A stretch of DNA of 64,000 nt from Marinobacter arenosus (GTDB taxonomy: Bacteria > Pseudomonadota > Gammaproteobacteria > Pseudomonadales > Oleiphilaceae), in NCBI RefSeq assembly GCF_019264345.1, contig NZ_JAHVAO010000001.1, forward strand, positions 2,542,001 through 2,606,000. The letters run 5' to 3'. The translations under genes and the position numbers were made by a program. Of this stretch, positions 53,873 to 62,837 are shown in pieces. A model generated the notes under the pieces. It did not search any database. It had not been told where the DNA came from and saw only the letters and a program-made list of their open reading frames with translations. Position 1 is the stretch's first letter, and every line of letters begins with the position of its first letter.

Positions 53873-55636
53873 TCAGTACCGGAGGTCGGTGATCACCGGA
53901 TTATGGTCCGAGGATCGCCAGGGCAGAGGGTGTGCGGTGTCCACTGGGCCACCGTATCCCAGCGCCCGGGGCTCGTCAGCATTGAGCAGCCAGGTGGCGG
54001 CGGTCAGGACCCGGGGCCGGAGTGAGTCGGACGCCAGGGCATAGTCCAGCGAGCCCTTTTCGCCCTTGTAGCGATAGGTGTAGTGGCGGCAGGCGTCGGG
54101 CGTGCAGGGGTGGTGATCGTGCACCAGGCTGGTGAATCCGCCCGCGCGGAACACCGCCAGTGGCGTTTCCTGGGCATAGGCATTGAGGTCGCCGGTTATC
54201 AGGGTGCCCGCCAGGTCCGGCGATTCGGACAGCGTGAGGAGCCAGTCAAGGATGGCCCGGGCGGCGTTGGACCGGCGGCTGGCGTAGCAGCCCTCACCAT
54301 TGTTCTGGTCTCGGTCAGCCCCGGAGGCGTTGCGACAGGACTTGGATTTGAGGTGAACGGCCACAACTCGAAATGCCTTCCCACCCTCCCGGGCCCTGAA
54401 CGTCTGGCTCACGGGCGGGCGGCCCCGATGCTGGAATAGGCCGCGGGTTAGACGCGCCGGTGCGCCGATGGCGGTAACCCGGTCCTGGCGGAAGAGCAGC
54501 GTGGTCCGGATCTCATCCGCGCCGTCGGCCCCCGGGGTTTCAACGAGGCGCCAGTTCGGGCCCAGCGCGTGGGCAAGGTCCGACACTGCGCTGTCCGGAC
54601 CGTAGCCATCGTTTTCCACTTCCGTAAGGGCCAGGATGTCCGGATCCGGCGCCTTCAGGGCGGCCAGCAGGCGCTGGTGCTGGTCCTGATACCCGGCCTG
54701 GTGCTTGGCGCCCCGTGGCGTCGGGAATCCCTGTCCCCGACCGTCACCGTTGAAGTAGTTGGCCAGGTTCATGGTCACGATGCGGATGTGGGGCTCGGCC
54801 GGCCTCGGCGGTGGAGACCGCCTCGGGTTGGCCTGTTCGAATCTTGGTGGCGATTCGGGCTGGAGCCGCCAGTCGCCGAAGCGAAAGTCCAGGGTGCCGA
54901 TCAGCCCGTTTATCCGGTCCCCGGCGCGTACCGTTCGTTCTGGCGTAAGGCCACCGGGCGGCCAAGGAGTGGGACGAGGGTTGGTTTGCCGGCGCCCGTC
55001 GTCCAGCAACAGCCGCTGGTCACGGTTCCGCCTGGCGACCTCCACGGCGGAGGAGCCCGGCGGGAGGTACTCGGTCGCCTTGACCTGGTCGGTGGGAGCC
55101 AGTGTGAGTTCGCCGTAACGGCCGAGATTGTAGCTATCGATTACCGTCAGCTGCTGGTCGAAGCGAACCCGCATGTTTTCCAGGGATTCCGCGGGTGCTG
55201 ACCATGGCAGGCTCACTGTAACCGCTTCCGGAACGGGTTCCTGTCCACAGACACTCAGGGTCTTGATGCTCACAAGCTCCGTCAGCCCGTGATATTCCTT
55301 GACCCGGCCGGTTACTCGTACGCGCATGCCCGGCTCGCCCGCAGTCCGGCGGGTATATACGAACAGTGCTTCGGAGGTGCGTGGGTCGTTATCGGTCTGG
55401 TGATCGGCCTGTTGCAGGTAAAAGCCACCGAAGCCGCCCGGCACCCGGGCGTCCCGGGTGATGACGCCTTCGACGGTCACGGTCTGCCCGGCCATCGGGG
55501 AGTCGTTGCCCTGGCCCTGAATGGCGGCGATCGGAGTGGCCGGCTGGCCACAGGAGGAGGCCGCCGCACCTGCCATGGGCAGGAGCAGCAGGGCCAGCAG
55601 TGAACAGAGGAAAAGGCGTTGGGTACGTACCGTCAC
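53873..55636 (-). CDS. Secreted endonuclease/exonuclease/phosphatase family nuclease (ExeM/NucH-like)
   Basis: 587 aa. A signal peptide (LFLCSLLALLLLPMAGAAA) is followed by an OB-fold-like region and the EEP nuclease domain. That domain shows VTMNLANYFNGDG, LALTEVENDGYG (catalytic Glu), VAVHLKSKSC, TLITGDLNAY (Asp, Asn) and the closing RSSDHNPVI (Asp-His). Extracellular DNA degradation is the usual role. It begins with GTG at 55636 without a visible binding site. The WYL gene lies 9 bases upstream on the same strand. Confidence 0.88.
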   Translation of the reverse strand: MTVRTQRLFLCSLLALLLLPMAGAAASSCGQPATPIAAIQGQGNDSPMAGQTVTVEGVITRDARVPGGFGGFYLQQADHQTDNDPRTSEALFVYTRRTAGEPGMRVRVTGRVKEYHGLTELVSIKTLSVCGQEPVPEAVTVSLPWSAPAESLENMRVRFDQQLTVIDSYNLGRYGELTLAPTDQVKATEYLPPGSSAVEVARRNRDQRLLLDDGRRQTNPRPTPWPPGGLTPERTVRAGDRINGLIGTLDFRFGDWRLQPESPPRFEQANPRRSPPPRPAEPHIRIVTMNLANYFNGDGRGQGFPTPRGAKHQAGYQDQHQRLLAALKAPDPDILALTEVENDGYGPDSAVSDLAHALGPNWRLVETPGADGADEIRTTLLFRQDRVTAIGAPARLTRGLFQHRGRPPVSQTFRAREGGKAFRVVAVHLKSKSCRNASGADRDQNNGEGCYASRRSNAARAILDWLLTLSESPDLAGTLITGDLNAYAQETPLAVFRAGGFTSLVHDHHPCTPDACRHYTYRYKGEKGSLDYALASDSLRPRVLTAATWLLNADEPRALGYGGPVDTAHPLPWRSSDHNPVITDLRY

Positions 55637-55645
55637 TCGGGCAGT

Positions 55646-56548
55646 CTAGCAGAGCCCGGCGACCGCTTTCAGGGCGCGTTCCCGTTTGCTGCCAAAGCCG
55701 AGCTGGTCCGGGTTGGACAATTCCAGCTGCTGGACAAGGGGATCCGGATGCTGATTATCCAGGGTGATTCCCAGACGCGACAGCATGTAGGGCGCCAGGG
55801 CCGCCCGGGTTTCTATCTCGAGGCGACCATGCTCCATGCCGTAATCCTGGGCAATGATCCGTTGCTGGGCCTCGGTGAGGCGTGGATCGGGGGTCACCAC
55901 CATGGTCACCTCGCGATTCCAGTCACTGTCCTGCTGCCGACCGTGCTTGGCCCGCTGGCGCAGTGCCTCCGGTGGCCGGTGGAAGCGACTCAGGGCAAAA
56001 TCCCGGAATTCCCGGTTGGACTCGCACCAGGCACGCAGGTGCCAGCTGTTGCCGGTGCAGACCAGAGTGTGGGGCTCCAGAATGCTTTCCACCGCTTCCG
56101 GTCGGCTCAGGGAGACGTAGCTGGCACGAAGCTGGCGTCCGTGCCGGGTGGCCAGCACCACGGCGCGCATGGTTTCCGGCGATATGACCCGGTTGGGACC
56201 CTGCACCACGGTGCTCTCAGGCAGGTTGATGTTGAGCGATTCGAAGGTGCTGCTCAGATTCTGCTGACGCGCCAGCAGATCGAGGTATTCGCTGACCTGC
56301 CCGCGGGTGACTACCGGACGGAAGCTTTTCGCCGGCACATAACCCTTCAGGTGCCGGTCATAAACCAGGTTGCCCGGGGCCAATTCCCGCAGGTAAGTGT
56401 TGATGTCCTTGGATGCCTGCTGGCGGCCGATGCCGAAGCTGTAACAGATGTGGTTGGTGGTCAGGCGACCTTCCCACAGCGCAATGGTCTCGATCAGTCG
56501 GTACCGAAGCAGCAGATCCCAGCGGATGGGCCAGTCCGTTTTTTTCAT
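55646..56548 (-). CDS. WYL-domain transcriptional regulator with winged helix N-terminus
   Basis: 300 aa. An N-terminal winged helix (WEGRLTTNHICYSFGIGRQQ, then ASKDINTYL), a WYL-like domain (LEPHTLVCTGNSWHLRAWC, with RAW in place of WYL) and a C-terminal extension ending LSNPDQLGFGSK. This layout resembles BrxR/CapW repressors that control defence systems, but no defence genes are near. The ATG at 56548 is clear. It lies just upstream of the nuclease gene and may share its transcript. Confidence 0.85.
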   Translation of the reverse strand: MKKTDWPIRWDLLLRYRLIETIALWEGRLTTNHICYSFGIGRQQASKDINTYLRELAPGNLVYDRHLKGYVPAKSFRPVVTRGQVSEYLDLLARQQNLSSTFESLNINLPESTVVQGPNRVISPETMRAVVLATRHGRQLRASYVSLSRPEAVESILEPHTLVCTGNSWHLRAWCESNREFRDFALSRFHRPPEALRQRAKHGRQQDSDWNREVTMVVTPDPRLTEAQQRIIAQDYGMEHGRLEIETRAALAPYMLSRLGITLDNQHPDPLVQQLELSNPDQLGFGSKRERALKAVAGLC

Positions 56549-56818
56549 AACCAGTCGCTCACGGGTCCAATGGATAACTGGGGCTCATGTTACCTGCTCT
56601 GGCAACCCGGGTCTGTTACGACCCATTAATGTAAAACCCTGTCAAACCGCGCGGTGACGGCCTTACAGAGGTCTTCACCGGCGTCTGACAGATTTCGGGA
56701 AGTGCTTAGTAGCTACCGGGTCTGCCTGCTGTTTTAATACGCGACCGGCGAATTCCGGATCTTGATGCTATCTTCCCCTCTGTTACGAACGTATCCCGTT
56801 ACCCCGGAGTCCGCTGTA

Positions 56819-58105
56819 ATGACCCGCATGGTTGCTTCTTTGTCGGCCCTGATCCTGAGCATTGTGCTGCTGGTCAGCGGCAACGCTTTCCTGATGACGC
56901 TACTGGGTATCCGTCTGAGTATCGAGGCGGTGTCGCCGGACGTCATCGGCTGGATTCTGGTGTGCTATTCCATCGGCTTTGTCCTGGGCACCCTGTACGT
57001 TCACAAGGTCATTGGCCGGGTGGGCCACATCCGCGCCTTCGCGGTGTTTGCCGCCGTGTCCGCCGTGGCGGCGCTGCTGTACCCCATGGCCGTTTCCGAA
57101 CTCTTCTGGGCCGTGCTCCGGGTGCTATCGGGCTTCAGCATTGCGGGCGTTCTGGTCGTGATCGAAAGCTGGTTCTCCAGCCGGGCCACCAACGCCAATC
57201 GCGGCGCGCTGTTCGCGGTTTACCAGATTGTGTTTTACCTGTCCGCGGCGGGCGGTCAGTTGATCGTCAACGTGGGCGACCCGTCCAACTTCATGCCCTT
57301 CTCGTTGGCCGCCATTCTGCTGACCCTGGCGCTCCTGCCCCTGTCACTGACCCGGATGGAAGCACCAGTGATTGAACAGGTGCATCGAATCTCGATTTTC
57401 ACCCTGGGCCGGGAATCCTTCTCGGGCGTGGCCGGCGCGCTGATCTGTGGCGTGATGATCGGCGGATTCTATGCCCTGGGCCCGGTGTACGCCACGCTTG
57501 TGGGGCTCGACGTGGCCAGGACCTCCACGTTTATGGCCAGTGCCATCGTGGCTGCGATGATAATGGCGTGGCCACTGGGGCGCCTGTGTGATCACTTTGA
57601 CCGGCGCCGGGTGATGTTCTGGATCGCCATGATGGCTGCTGGCTCGGCCAGCGCGGTGGCGTATCTCGGCGCCGCCAATCCCTGGCTGCTGACCCTGTTT
57701 GTCGGCCTGTTTACCGGGCTGTCCGCGACTCTCTATCCCGTCGCTGTGGCCATTACCAACGACCGCATGGAAAGCAGCCGGATTGTTGCCGCCAGCGCGA
57801 CCCTGTTGCTCAGTTACGGTGTTGGCAGTGTTATCGGCCCCATAGCCATGGCCGAGCTGATCAACCTGCTCGGCCCGTCCGGCCTGTTCTACGGTAACGC
57901 CGGGTTCCTCCTGGTGCTGGCCGTGATCACCAGTTACCGCATCAGCCACACCGAGGATGTTCCGGTCCGGGATCAGGAGCACTATGTGCCTGCCATGCCC
58001 GAGACCTCGCCGGTATTGACCGAGCTGGACCCGCGCAACGTCGAGTTCCACGAGTCTCCGGAGGTCGAGGAGATGATCCTCGAGGAACAGCGCCAAGCCA
58101 GCTGA
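56819..58105 (+). CDS. MFS transporter, YcaD-like
   Basis: 428 aa, twelve helices. GWILVCYSIGFVLGTLYVHK is the loop-2 region and RVLSGFSIAGVLVVIESWFS is characteristic of the YcaD group. A 45-residue acidic tail follows the last helix (DPRNVEFHESPEVEEMI). The ATG at 56819 follows CCCCGGAGTCC; an in-frame start at 56762 is less likely. Substrate unknown. The stop codon lies in the loop of a terminator hairpin. The 270 bases before it hold no other gene that I can see. Confidence 0.85.
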   Translation: MTRMVASLSALILSIVLLVSGNAFLMTLLGIRLSIEAVSPDVIGWILVCYSIGFVLGTLYVHKVIGRVGHIRAFAVFAAVSAVAALLYPMAVSELFWAVLRVLSGFSIAGVLVVIESWFSSRATNANRGALFAVYQIVFYLSAAGGQLIVNVGDPSNFMPFSLAAILLTLALLPLSLTRMEAPVIEQVHRISIFTLGRESFSGVAGALICGVMIGGFYALGPVYATLVGLDVARTSTFMASAIVAAMIMAWPLGRLCDHFDRRRVMFWIAMMAAGSASAVAYLGAANPWLLTLFVGLFTGLSATLYPVAVAITNDRMESSRIVAASATLLLSYGVGSVIGPIAMAELINLLGPSGLFYGNAGFLLVLAVITSYRISHTEDVPVRDQEHYVPAMPETSPVLTELDPRNVEFHESPEVEEMILEEQRQAS

Positions 58106-58118
58106 GCTGGCTTTCGGT
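58095..58118 (+). terminator. Intrinsic terminator overlapping the MFS stop codon
   Basis: AAGCCAGC and GCTGGCTT pair with the TGA stop as the loop, followed by TCGGTTTT. Terminating ribosomes could affect its folding. Confidence 0.7.
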
Positions 58119-58165
58119 TTTCCCCAAGGCTGTTTTCCTCCTCACATCTGTATTTATCGTAATGG

Positions 58166-58177
58166 TTAGCATACTAT
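58166..58177. promoter_or_regulatory. SlyA-type operator upstream of marR
   Basis: TTAGCATACTAT matches 9 of 12 positions of the SlyA palindrome TTAGCAAGCTAA as I recall it. It lies about 90 bases before the marR start in an AT-rich patch. Autoregulation by the MarR/SlyA-like protein is likely. Confidence 0.5.
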
Positions 58178-58268
58178 TGTTACCTATCCGATAATGTAAG
58201 CATGAGGTTGGCCTGCCGGTTCCCTTGAGGGGTGGCGCCAACCCGCCTTTTTGAACGGAGTGTGAGGC

Positions 58269-58694
58269 ATGAGAGATCAGTTCCCCTTTGCCGTGGCGCG
58301 GGTTACCCGCCGCTGGAGAAAAATGCTGGACGAGCGCCTGAAGGACCTGGGCGTAACCCAGGCCCGGTGGAGCACCATGGTGTATCTCGACAAGGGTGGC
58401 GAAGGACTGACCCAGCGGGAGCTGGCCAGCCTGATGGCGATTGAGAATCCGACTCTGGTGCGGCTGTTGGACAGCCTGGAGCAGCAGGGGTTGATTGAAC
58501 GCCGGCCCTGTCCCAATGACCGTCGTGCCCGCCGGCTGCATCTGACCGCTGCCGGCCGAGCCTTCATGGACGATCTGTCGGAGCGGGCGGAGAAACTGAG
58601 GGAGCAGATGCTGGAGGGAATCAGCGATGAGGACATCGAATGCACCGTCAAGGTGTTCAACAAGATCCTGGAAAACGCCGAAAAGCAGAAGTAA
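58269..58694 (+). CDS. MarR/SlyA family transcriptional regulator
   Basis: 141 aa, winged helix dimer. GLTQRELASLMAIENPTLVR, then LLDSLEQQGLIERRPCPND, is the recognition helix and wing of the SlyA-like group. The ATG is at 58269. It is followed after 3 bases by an MFS efflux gene starting with TTG, so it most likely represses its own operon and is released by a toxic ligand. Confidence 0.93.
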   Translation: MRDQFPFAVARVTRRWRKMLDERLKDLGVTQARWSTMVYLDKGGEGLTQRELASLMAIENPTLVRLLDSLEQQGLIERRPCPNDRRARRLHLTAAGRAFMDDLSERAEKLREQMLEGISDEDIECTVKVFNKILENAEKQK

Positions 58695-58697
58695 GCC

Positions 58698-60089
58698 TTG
58701 AGCGACAACACGGTCGACGGGCTGAGGGCCCGGTACGGGGAACGCTGGCGGTGGCTGGCGGTGGCAACGGTCATGCTGGGCACCATGGCCACGGTGCTCA
58801 GTGCCACGGTGGTGAACGTTGCCCTGCACGACATCATGCTGGAATTCGGGATCCGGCAGGGGCAGGTGCACTGGCTCGCAACCGGGTTCATTGCCGCCAT
58901 GACCACCACCATGCTGGCGTCGTCCTGGTTGCTGGATCACTTCGGGGTACGCAAGACCTTGGCCGGTGCCATGTTCCTGTTCACCGTGATTTCCATCGCC
59001 GGTGGCTTCGCAGTTTCCCCCGATCAGCTGATTGCGGCACGGGTCGCCCAGGGTGCCATGGCGGGCCTGATGCAGCCGATGGGGATGTATTTGGTATTCC
59101 GGATCTTCCCCCGTGAGCGACGCGGTCAGGCCATGGGTATCTATGGCATGGGGGTCATTCTCGCCCCGGCCCTGGGGCCGGTGCTGGGTGGTTTTCTCGT
59201 CGATCAGCTGAGCTGGCGCTATGTCATGTTCGCACCGGCACCGGTTACCCTGATTGGCGTCTTCATGGCCTGGCGTTTCCTGCCCCTGCCGCCATCCCGG
59301 CCCGCACCCTACCGTTTCGATCTGCCTGGCCTGGTGTTGCTGGGTGCAACCCTGGCCCTGGCTCTGGACACGCTGAACCGGCTGCAGGAGCTGTCGGGGC
59401 AGGAATCCCGCGTGGTCATCGGTGGACTGTTGGCGTTGCTGGCCTTGGGTCTGTTTGTGCTGCGGGAGCGCCGCACCCCGCACCCGCTGGTGAACGTGGC
59501 GTTGCTGCGCAAGCCGGTGTTCCTGTATGCCAACCTCGGCGCCATGGCGCTGGGCCTGGCGTTGTTTGGTTCGACCTACCTGATCCCCCTGTTCGTCCAG
59601 ACCGCGCTTGGATTTACCGCCACCGAAGCGGGCCTGCTGATGTTGCCCGCTGGCGTTGTCCTCGGACTCACTTTCCCCCTGGCCGGGCGGCTGGCGGACA
59701 AACAGAGTGCCCGCAAACTGGTGATCTTCGGTATCGCCCTGTTTGCCTGTTCCGCCGCGCTGTTCGCCCTCTCGGATCTGTCGCTGGCGTTTGGCTGGCT
59801 GGCACTGTGGACGATAGTCGGTCGCATCGGTATCGGGTTCATGTTGCCGGCGCTGTCGACCGGAGCCCTGAACCCGCTTGCGCCGGAAGAGCTTGGAGCC
59901 GGCTCCAGCACCATCAATTTTACTCGCCAACTGGGTGGTGCTTTTGGCGTCAACATGGTCGCCCTGACCATTGAATTCGGTGAGCACAGCGGTGGTATGC
60001 CCACCATCACGGCGTTTCATTCGGCCTGGTGGTTGGTCGCAGTGTTTGTCGCCGTGGCGGCTATCCCGGTCTGGAAAATGCGGGCGTAG
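58698..60089 (+). CDS. DHA2-family MFS drug efflux transporter (EmrB-like)
   Basis: 463 aa, about fourteen helices. TVLSATVVNVALHDIMLEFG and WLATGFIAAMTTTMLASSWL are typical of the EmrB/QacA group; MGIYGMGVILAPALGPVLGG is motif C of antiporters. It starts with TTG at 58698, three bases after the marR stop, so translation is coupled. No EmrA-type partner is adjacent. Confidence 0.9.
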   Translation: MSDNTVDGLRARYGERWRWLAVATVMLGTMATVLSATVVNVALHDIMLEFGIRQGQVHWLATGFIAAMTTTMLASSWLLDHFGVRKTLAGAMFLFTVISIAGGFAVSPDQLIAARVAQGAMAGLMQPMGMYLVFRIFPRERRGQAMGIYGMGVILAPALGPVLGGFLVDQLSWRYVMFAPAPVTLIGVFMAWRFLPLPPSRPAPYRFDLPGLVLLGATLALALDTLNRLQELSGQESRVVIGGLLALLALGLFVLRERRTPHPLVNVALLRKPVFLYANLGAMALGLALFGSTYLIPLFVQTALGFTATEAGLLMLPAGVVLGLTFPLAGRLADKQSARKLVIFGIALFACSAALFALSDLSLAFGWLALWTIVGRIGIGFMLPALSTGALNPLAPEELGAGSSTINFTRQLGGAFGVNMVALTIEFGEHSGGMPTITAFHSAWWLVAVFVAVAAIPVWKMRA

Positions 60090-60120
60090 TTGTCAGCGCG
60101 ACGGCGATTGACTAAGATAC

Positions 60121-60256
60121 GGGTCCCTTCAGGGGAGTAGCCTCCGGGCCTGGCACACGGTGCCGCTCGGACGGTAGTCAACATACTTGGAGCTCAATCT
60201 CCATGGCTATCGTGTTTCACCAGGGTACCGGTGGAACTGGCAAGACCTGAGGCAGG
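60121..60256 (+). ncRNA. yybP-ykoY manganese riboswitch
   Basis: The conserved 5' loop motif TCAGGGGAGTAGC (60130-60142) is intact, followed by a variable arm, GGTAGTCAACATACTTGGAGC, and the closing segment near GACCTGAGGC. A hairpin right after it (CCACCTCCG with CGGAAGGTGG, 60257-60280) is a likely expression platform controlling translation of the downstream GDT1-type gene. Placement before a Mn2+ transporter gene agrees with the known ligand. Confidence 0.9.
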
Positions 60257-60317
60257 CCACCTCCGTAGGGCGGAAGGTGGGCTGTCTCATGTCTGGTAAT
60301 CCGCCCTGGAGTTGTCT

Positions 60318-60887
60318 ATGGAAGCTTTTCTTGCCTCAACTGCGGCCGTCGCCATCGCTGAAATCGGTGACAAGACCCAGTTACTGTCCCTGTTCCTTGT
60401 TGTCCGCTACAGTAAGCGTCTGCCGATCATCCTTGGCATTTTTGTCGCCACGGTCCTTAATCATGCCCTGTCGGCCTGGCTCGGCGCCTGGATTGCCCGG
60501 TTTATTCCGGAGACCTGGCTGCCCTGGATTCTGGCCGTAAGCTTTGTCGCTATTGCCGCCTGGCTGTTGATACCGGACAAGGACGACAGCGAGGACTCGA
60601 GGTTTCTGGGCATGGGAGCCTTCCTGGCCACCTCCATCATGTTTTTCCTGGCGGAGATCGGGGACAAGACCCAGATTGCCACGGTGGTGCTCGCGGCTCG
60701 TTACACCGAAACGCTCTGGGTAATCCTGGGGACAACGGTGGGGATGTTGATTGCCAACATACCGGTTATCATGGCAGGGCGCTGGCTGATGGAGAGGCTT
60801 CCTCTGGCCACGGCGAGAATCAGTGCGAGCATCCTGTTTTTGGTGCTGGCGGTTGTAACCGTGACAACCACGTTTATGAACTCCTGA
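60318..60887 (+). CDS. GDT1/TMEM165 (UPF0016) family manganese exporter
   Basis: 189 aa, six helices in two inverted repeats. The signature EIGDKTQ occurs twice (15-21 and 113-119), with the acidic residues expected to bind Mn2+ or Ca2+. The ATG at 60318 follows CTGGAGTTGTCT. Control by the yybP-ykoY riboswitch upstream supports a manganese detoxification role at the inner membrane. Confidence 0.93.
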   Translation: MEAFLASTAAVAIAEIGDKTQLLSLFLVVRYSKRLPIILGIFVATVLNHALSAWLGAWIARFIPETWLPWILAVSFVAIAAWLLIPDKDDSEDSRFLGMGAFLATSIMFFLAEIGDKTQIATVVLAARYTETLWVILGTTVGMLIANIPVIMAGRWLMERLPLATARISASILFLVLAVVTVTTTFMNS

Positions 60888-60941
60888 GGCGAGCGGCTGT
60901 CACTGTACGCGGATAGAAAAGACTTTTTGGAACGAATCTCT

Positions 60942-62009
60942 ATGTCATTGAGACTTTTGTACTTTGTGCTACTGGCCAGTGTCATGGCCATGGCGCCTCT
61001 CCAGGCCGCGGAAACCGCGACGCCTGATCAGGACGCCAAGGCCCAGGCCGGTGGAGAAGAGGTGGAGGAGGCGCCGGACCGCTCGCCTCGAGTGCCCACG
61101 TTTCCGCTGAAAGGCGATCTGGCCGGTGAGCTGGACGTGTTCACCACCCGCTACGAGGACACCTTCGCGGCCATCGGAAACCGCATCGCCATGGGCTATC
61201 TGGAATTGGTCAAGGCCAACCCTGGCGTTGATCCGTGGTTGCCCGGTGAAGGTACCACCATCACCCTGCCCCGCCAGTACGTGATGCCAGATGCCCGGCG
61301 CGAGGGCATCGTGATCAATCTGGCCGAGTACCGCCTGTACTACTTTACCGAGGGTGGCGTGCAGGTGTATCCGGTGGGTGTTGGCTCCGAGGAAAACCCG
61401 TCGCCCCTGACCGACGCCAAGGTCACCATGCCACTGGAGTCTCCGGCGTGGTACCCACCCGCCAGCATCCGGGCCGAGTATGAGCGCAGCGGTGAGTTCC
61501 TGCCACGAATGATCCCGCCCGGCCCGTCCAATCCCCTGGGAACGCACGCGCTGCTGCTGAGTGAGAAGGGTTATCTGATACACGGCACCAACAAGAAGTT
61601 TGGCGTCGGCATGGCGGTCAGCCACGGCTGTTTCCGCATGTACAACGAGGACATCTCCCGCTTTGTCTACCAGGTGGAAAAAGGCACCTCCGTGCAGGTG
61701 GTGCGGGATCCGGTCAAGATCGGCCTATCGGGTGGCGAAGTCTGGCTGGAAGTGCACCGCCCGGATGAAGAATACCCTCAGGAAGACCGGGATACCCTCT
61801 GGCGGCAGGTGTTCACGGAAGTTGAGGCCTTCGAGAAGCAGCACCCGGGCGTCGAGATTCAGCGTCGGGCCATCGAAATCGCGGTGGACCAGGCCGATGG
61901 CATCCCGGTCATGATCGGCGAGCGCGTCACGCGCATGGCGGCGGACGAGACCGTCGAGGAAAAAACGCCGGAAACGGCCGGTGAACCGGAGCAAAAACTC
62001 TACTTCTGA
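60942..62009 (+). CDS. L,D-transpeptidase (YkuD family)
   Basis: 355 aa. A signal peptide (YFVLLASVMAMAPLQAAE) is followed by a low-complexity acidic linker and a LysM-like region (GYLELVKANPGVDPWLPGEG). The YkuD catalytic domain has HGTNKKFGVGMAVSHGCFRM, with nucleophile C230. It probably cross-links peptidoglycan or attaches outer-membrane lipoprotein to it. A further acidic C-terminal extension ends in YF. The ATG at 60942 is chosen over one five codons upstream. Confidence 0.92.
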   Translation: MSLRLLYFVLLASVMAMAPLQAAETATPDQDAKAQAGGEEVEEAPDRSPRVPTFPLKGDLAGELDVFTTRYEDTFAAIGNRIAMGYLELVKANPGVDPWLPGEGTTITLPRQYVMPDARREGIVINLAEYRLYYFTEGGVQVYPVGVGSEENPSPLTDAKVTMPLESPAWYPPASIRAEYERSGEFLPRMIPPGPSNPLGTHALLLSEKGYLIHGTNKKFGVGMAVSHGCFRMYNEDISRFVYQVEKGTSVQVVRDPVKIGLSGGEVWLEVHRPDEEYPQEDRDTLWRQVFTEVEAFEKQHPGVEIQRRAIEIAVDQADGIPVMIGERVTRMAADETVEEKTPETAGEPEQKLYF

Positions 62010-62059
62010 CCAGGTCAGAGCCCGGCTCATCCGATAATAATCACAACCAAGGAGAGTCC

Positions 62060-62812
62060 ATGAGTCGCACGATTCTGATCACCGGTGCCAGTTCCGGCCT
62101 GGGTGAAGGCATGGCCCGTGAGTTTGCGGCCCGGGGCGACCAGCTCGCTTTGTGCGCGCGGCGCACGGAACGACTGGAAACACTGCGGGATGAGCTCCAG
62201 CAGAAACATCCGGCGGCCCGGATCAGTATCCGGGCCCTGGATGTCGACAACCACGACCAGGTGTTCGAGGTGTTCCGTGCCTTCCAGCAGGAGTTCGGCA
62301 CATTGGACCGGGTTATCGTCAACGCTGGTATTGGCAAGGGCGCGCCGCTCGGCACCGGGCACTTCGATGCCAACCGGCAGACCGCCGAAACCAACTTCGT
62401 CTCCGCCCTGGCCCAGATGGAAGCGGCCATGGAAATCTTCCGCAAGCAGAACCACGGCCACCTCGTGACCGTCTCATCGGTGTCGGCGGTGCGGGGCATG
62501 CCATCCAGTATCACCACGTACGCGGCGACCAAGGTCGGCCTTGCGGCACTTTCGGAGGGCCTTCGTGTCGAACTGACAAAGGCGAAATCTCCGATTCGCG
62601 TGACTACACTGTATCCAGGGTATATCCGCACGGCGATCAACGAGAGCGTCAAGAACGCGCCGTTCCGTGTGGACGCCGAGACCGGCTGCAAGGCGATGGT
62701 GAAAGCCATCGAGTCCGGGAAAAACGAGTGTTTCGTGCCGCGCTGGCCCTGGACGCCTATTGGTTTCCTTCTGAGGCGCTTACCGGTGCCGGTCCTGGCC
62801 AAAATGTTCTGA
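62060..62812 (+). CDS. Short-chain dehydrogenase/reductase (SDR)
   Basis: 250 aa. Nucleotide-binding TGASSGLGEG, NAG in VIVNAGIGKG, catalytic Ser in VSSVSAVRG and Y-x-x-x-K in TYAATKVG. The C-terminal PWTPIGFLLRRLPVPVLAKMF is typical of small membrane-associated SDR proteins. Substrate unknown. The ATG at 62060 follows AAGGAGAGTCC. It ends 25 bases before the NfeD gene. Confidence 0.88.
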   Translation: MSRTILITGASSGLGEGMAREFAARGDQLALCARRTERLETLRDELQQKHPAARISIRALDVDNHDQVFEVFRAFQQEFGTLDRVIVNAGIGKGAPLGTGHFDANRQTAETNFVSALAQMEAAMEIFRKQNHGHLVTVSSVSAVRGMPSSITTYAATKVGLAALSEGLRVELTKAKSPIRVTTLYPGYIRTAINESVKNAPFRVDAETGCKAMVKAIESGKNECFVPRWPWTPIGFLLRRLPVPVLAKMF

Positions 62813-62837
62813 ATGCCATCGGAACCGGGGAGGCGTT

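Noticed and set aside
55646..56548. Phage-defence island marked by the WYL regulator
   Set aside because: Neighbours are a nuclease of secreted type, a hydrolase and MFS genes; no BREX, CBASS, restriction or toxin-antitoxin genes are present.
57942..60020. Antisense frame of about 690 codons opposite marR and the MFS gene
   Set aside because: Gln/Gly/His-rich low-information sequence; it covers the end of one gene and all of two others on the plus strand.
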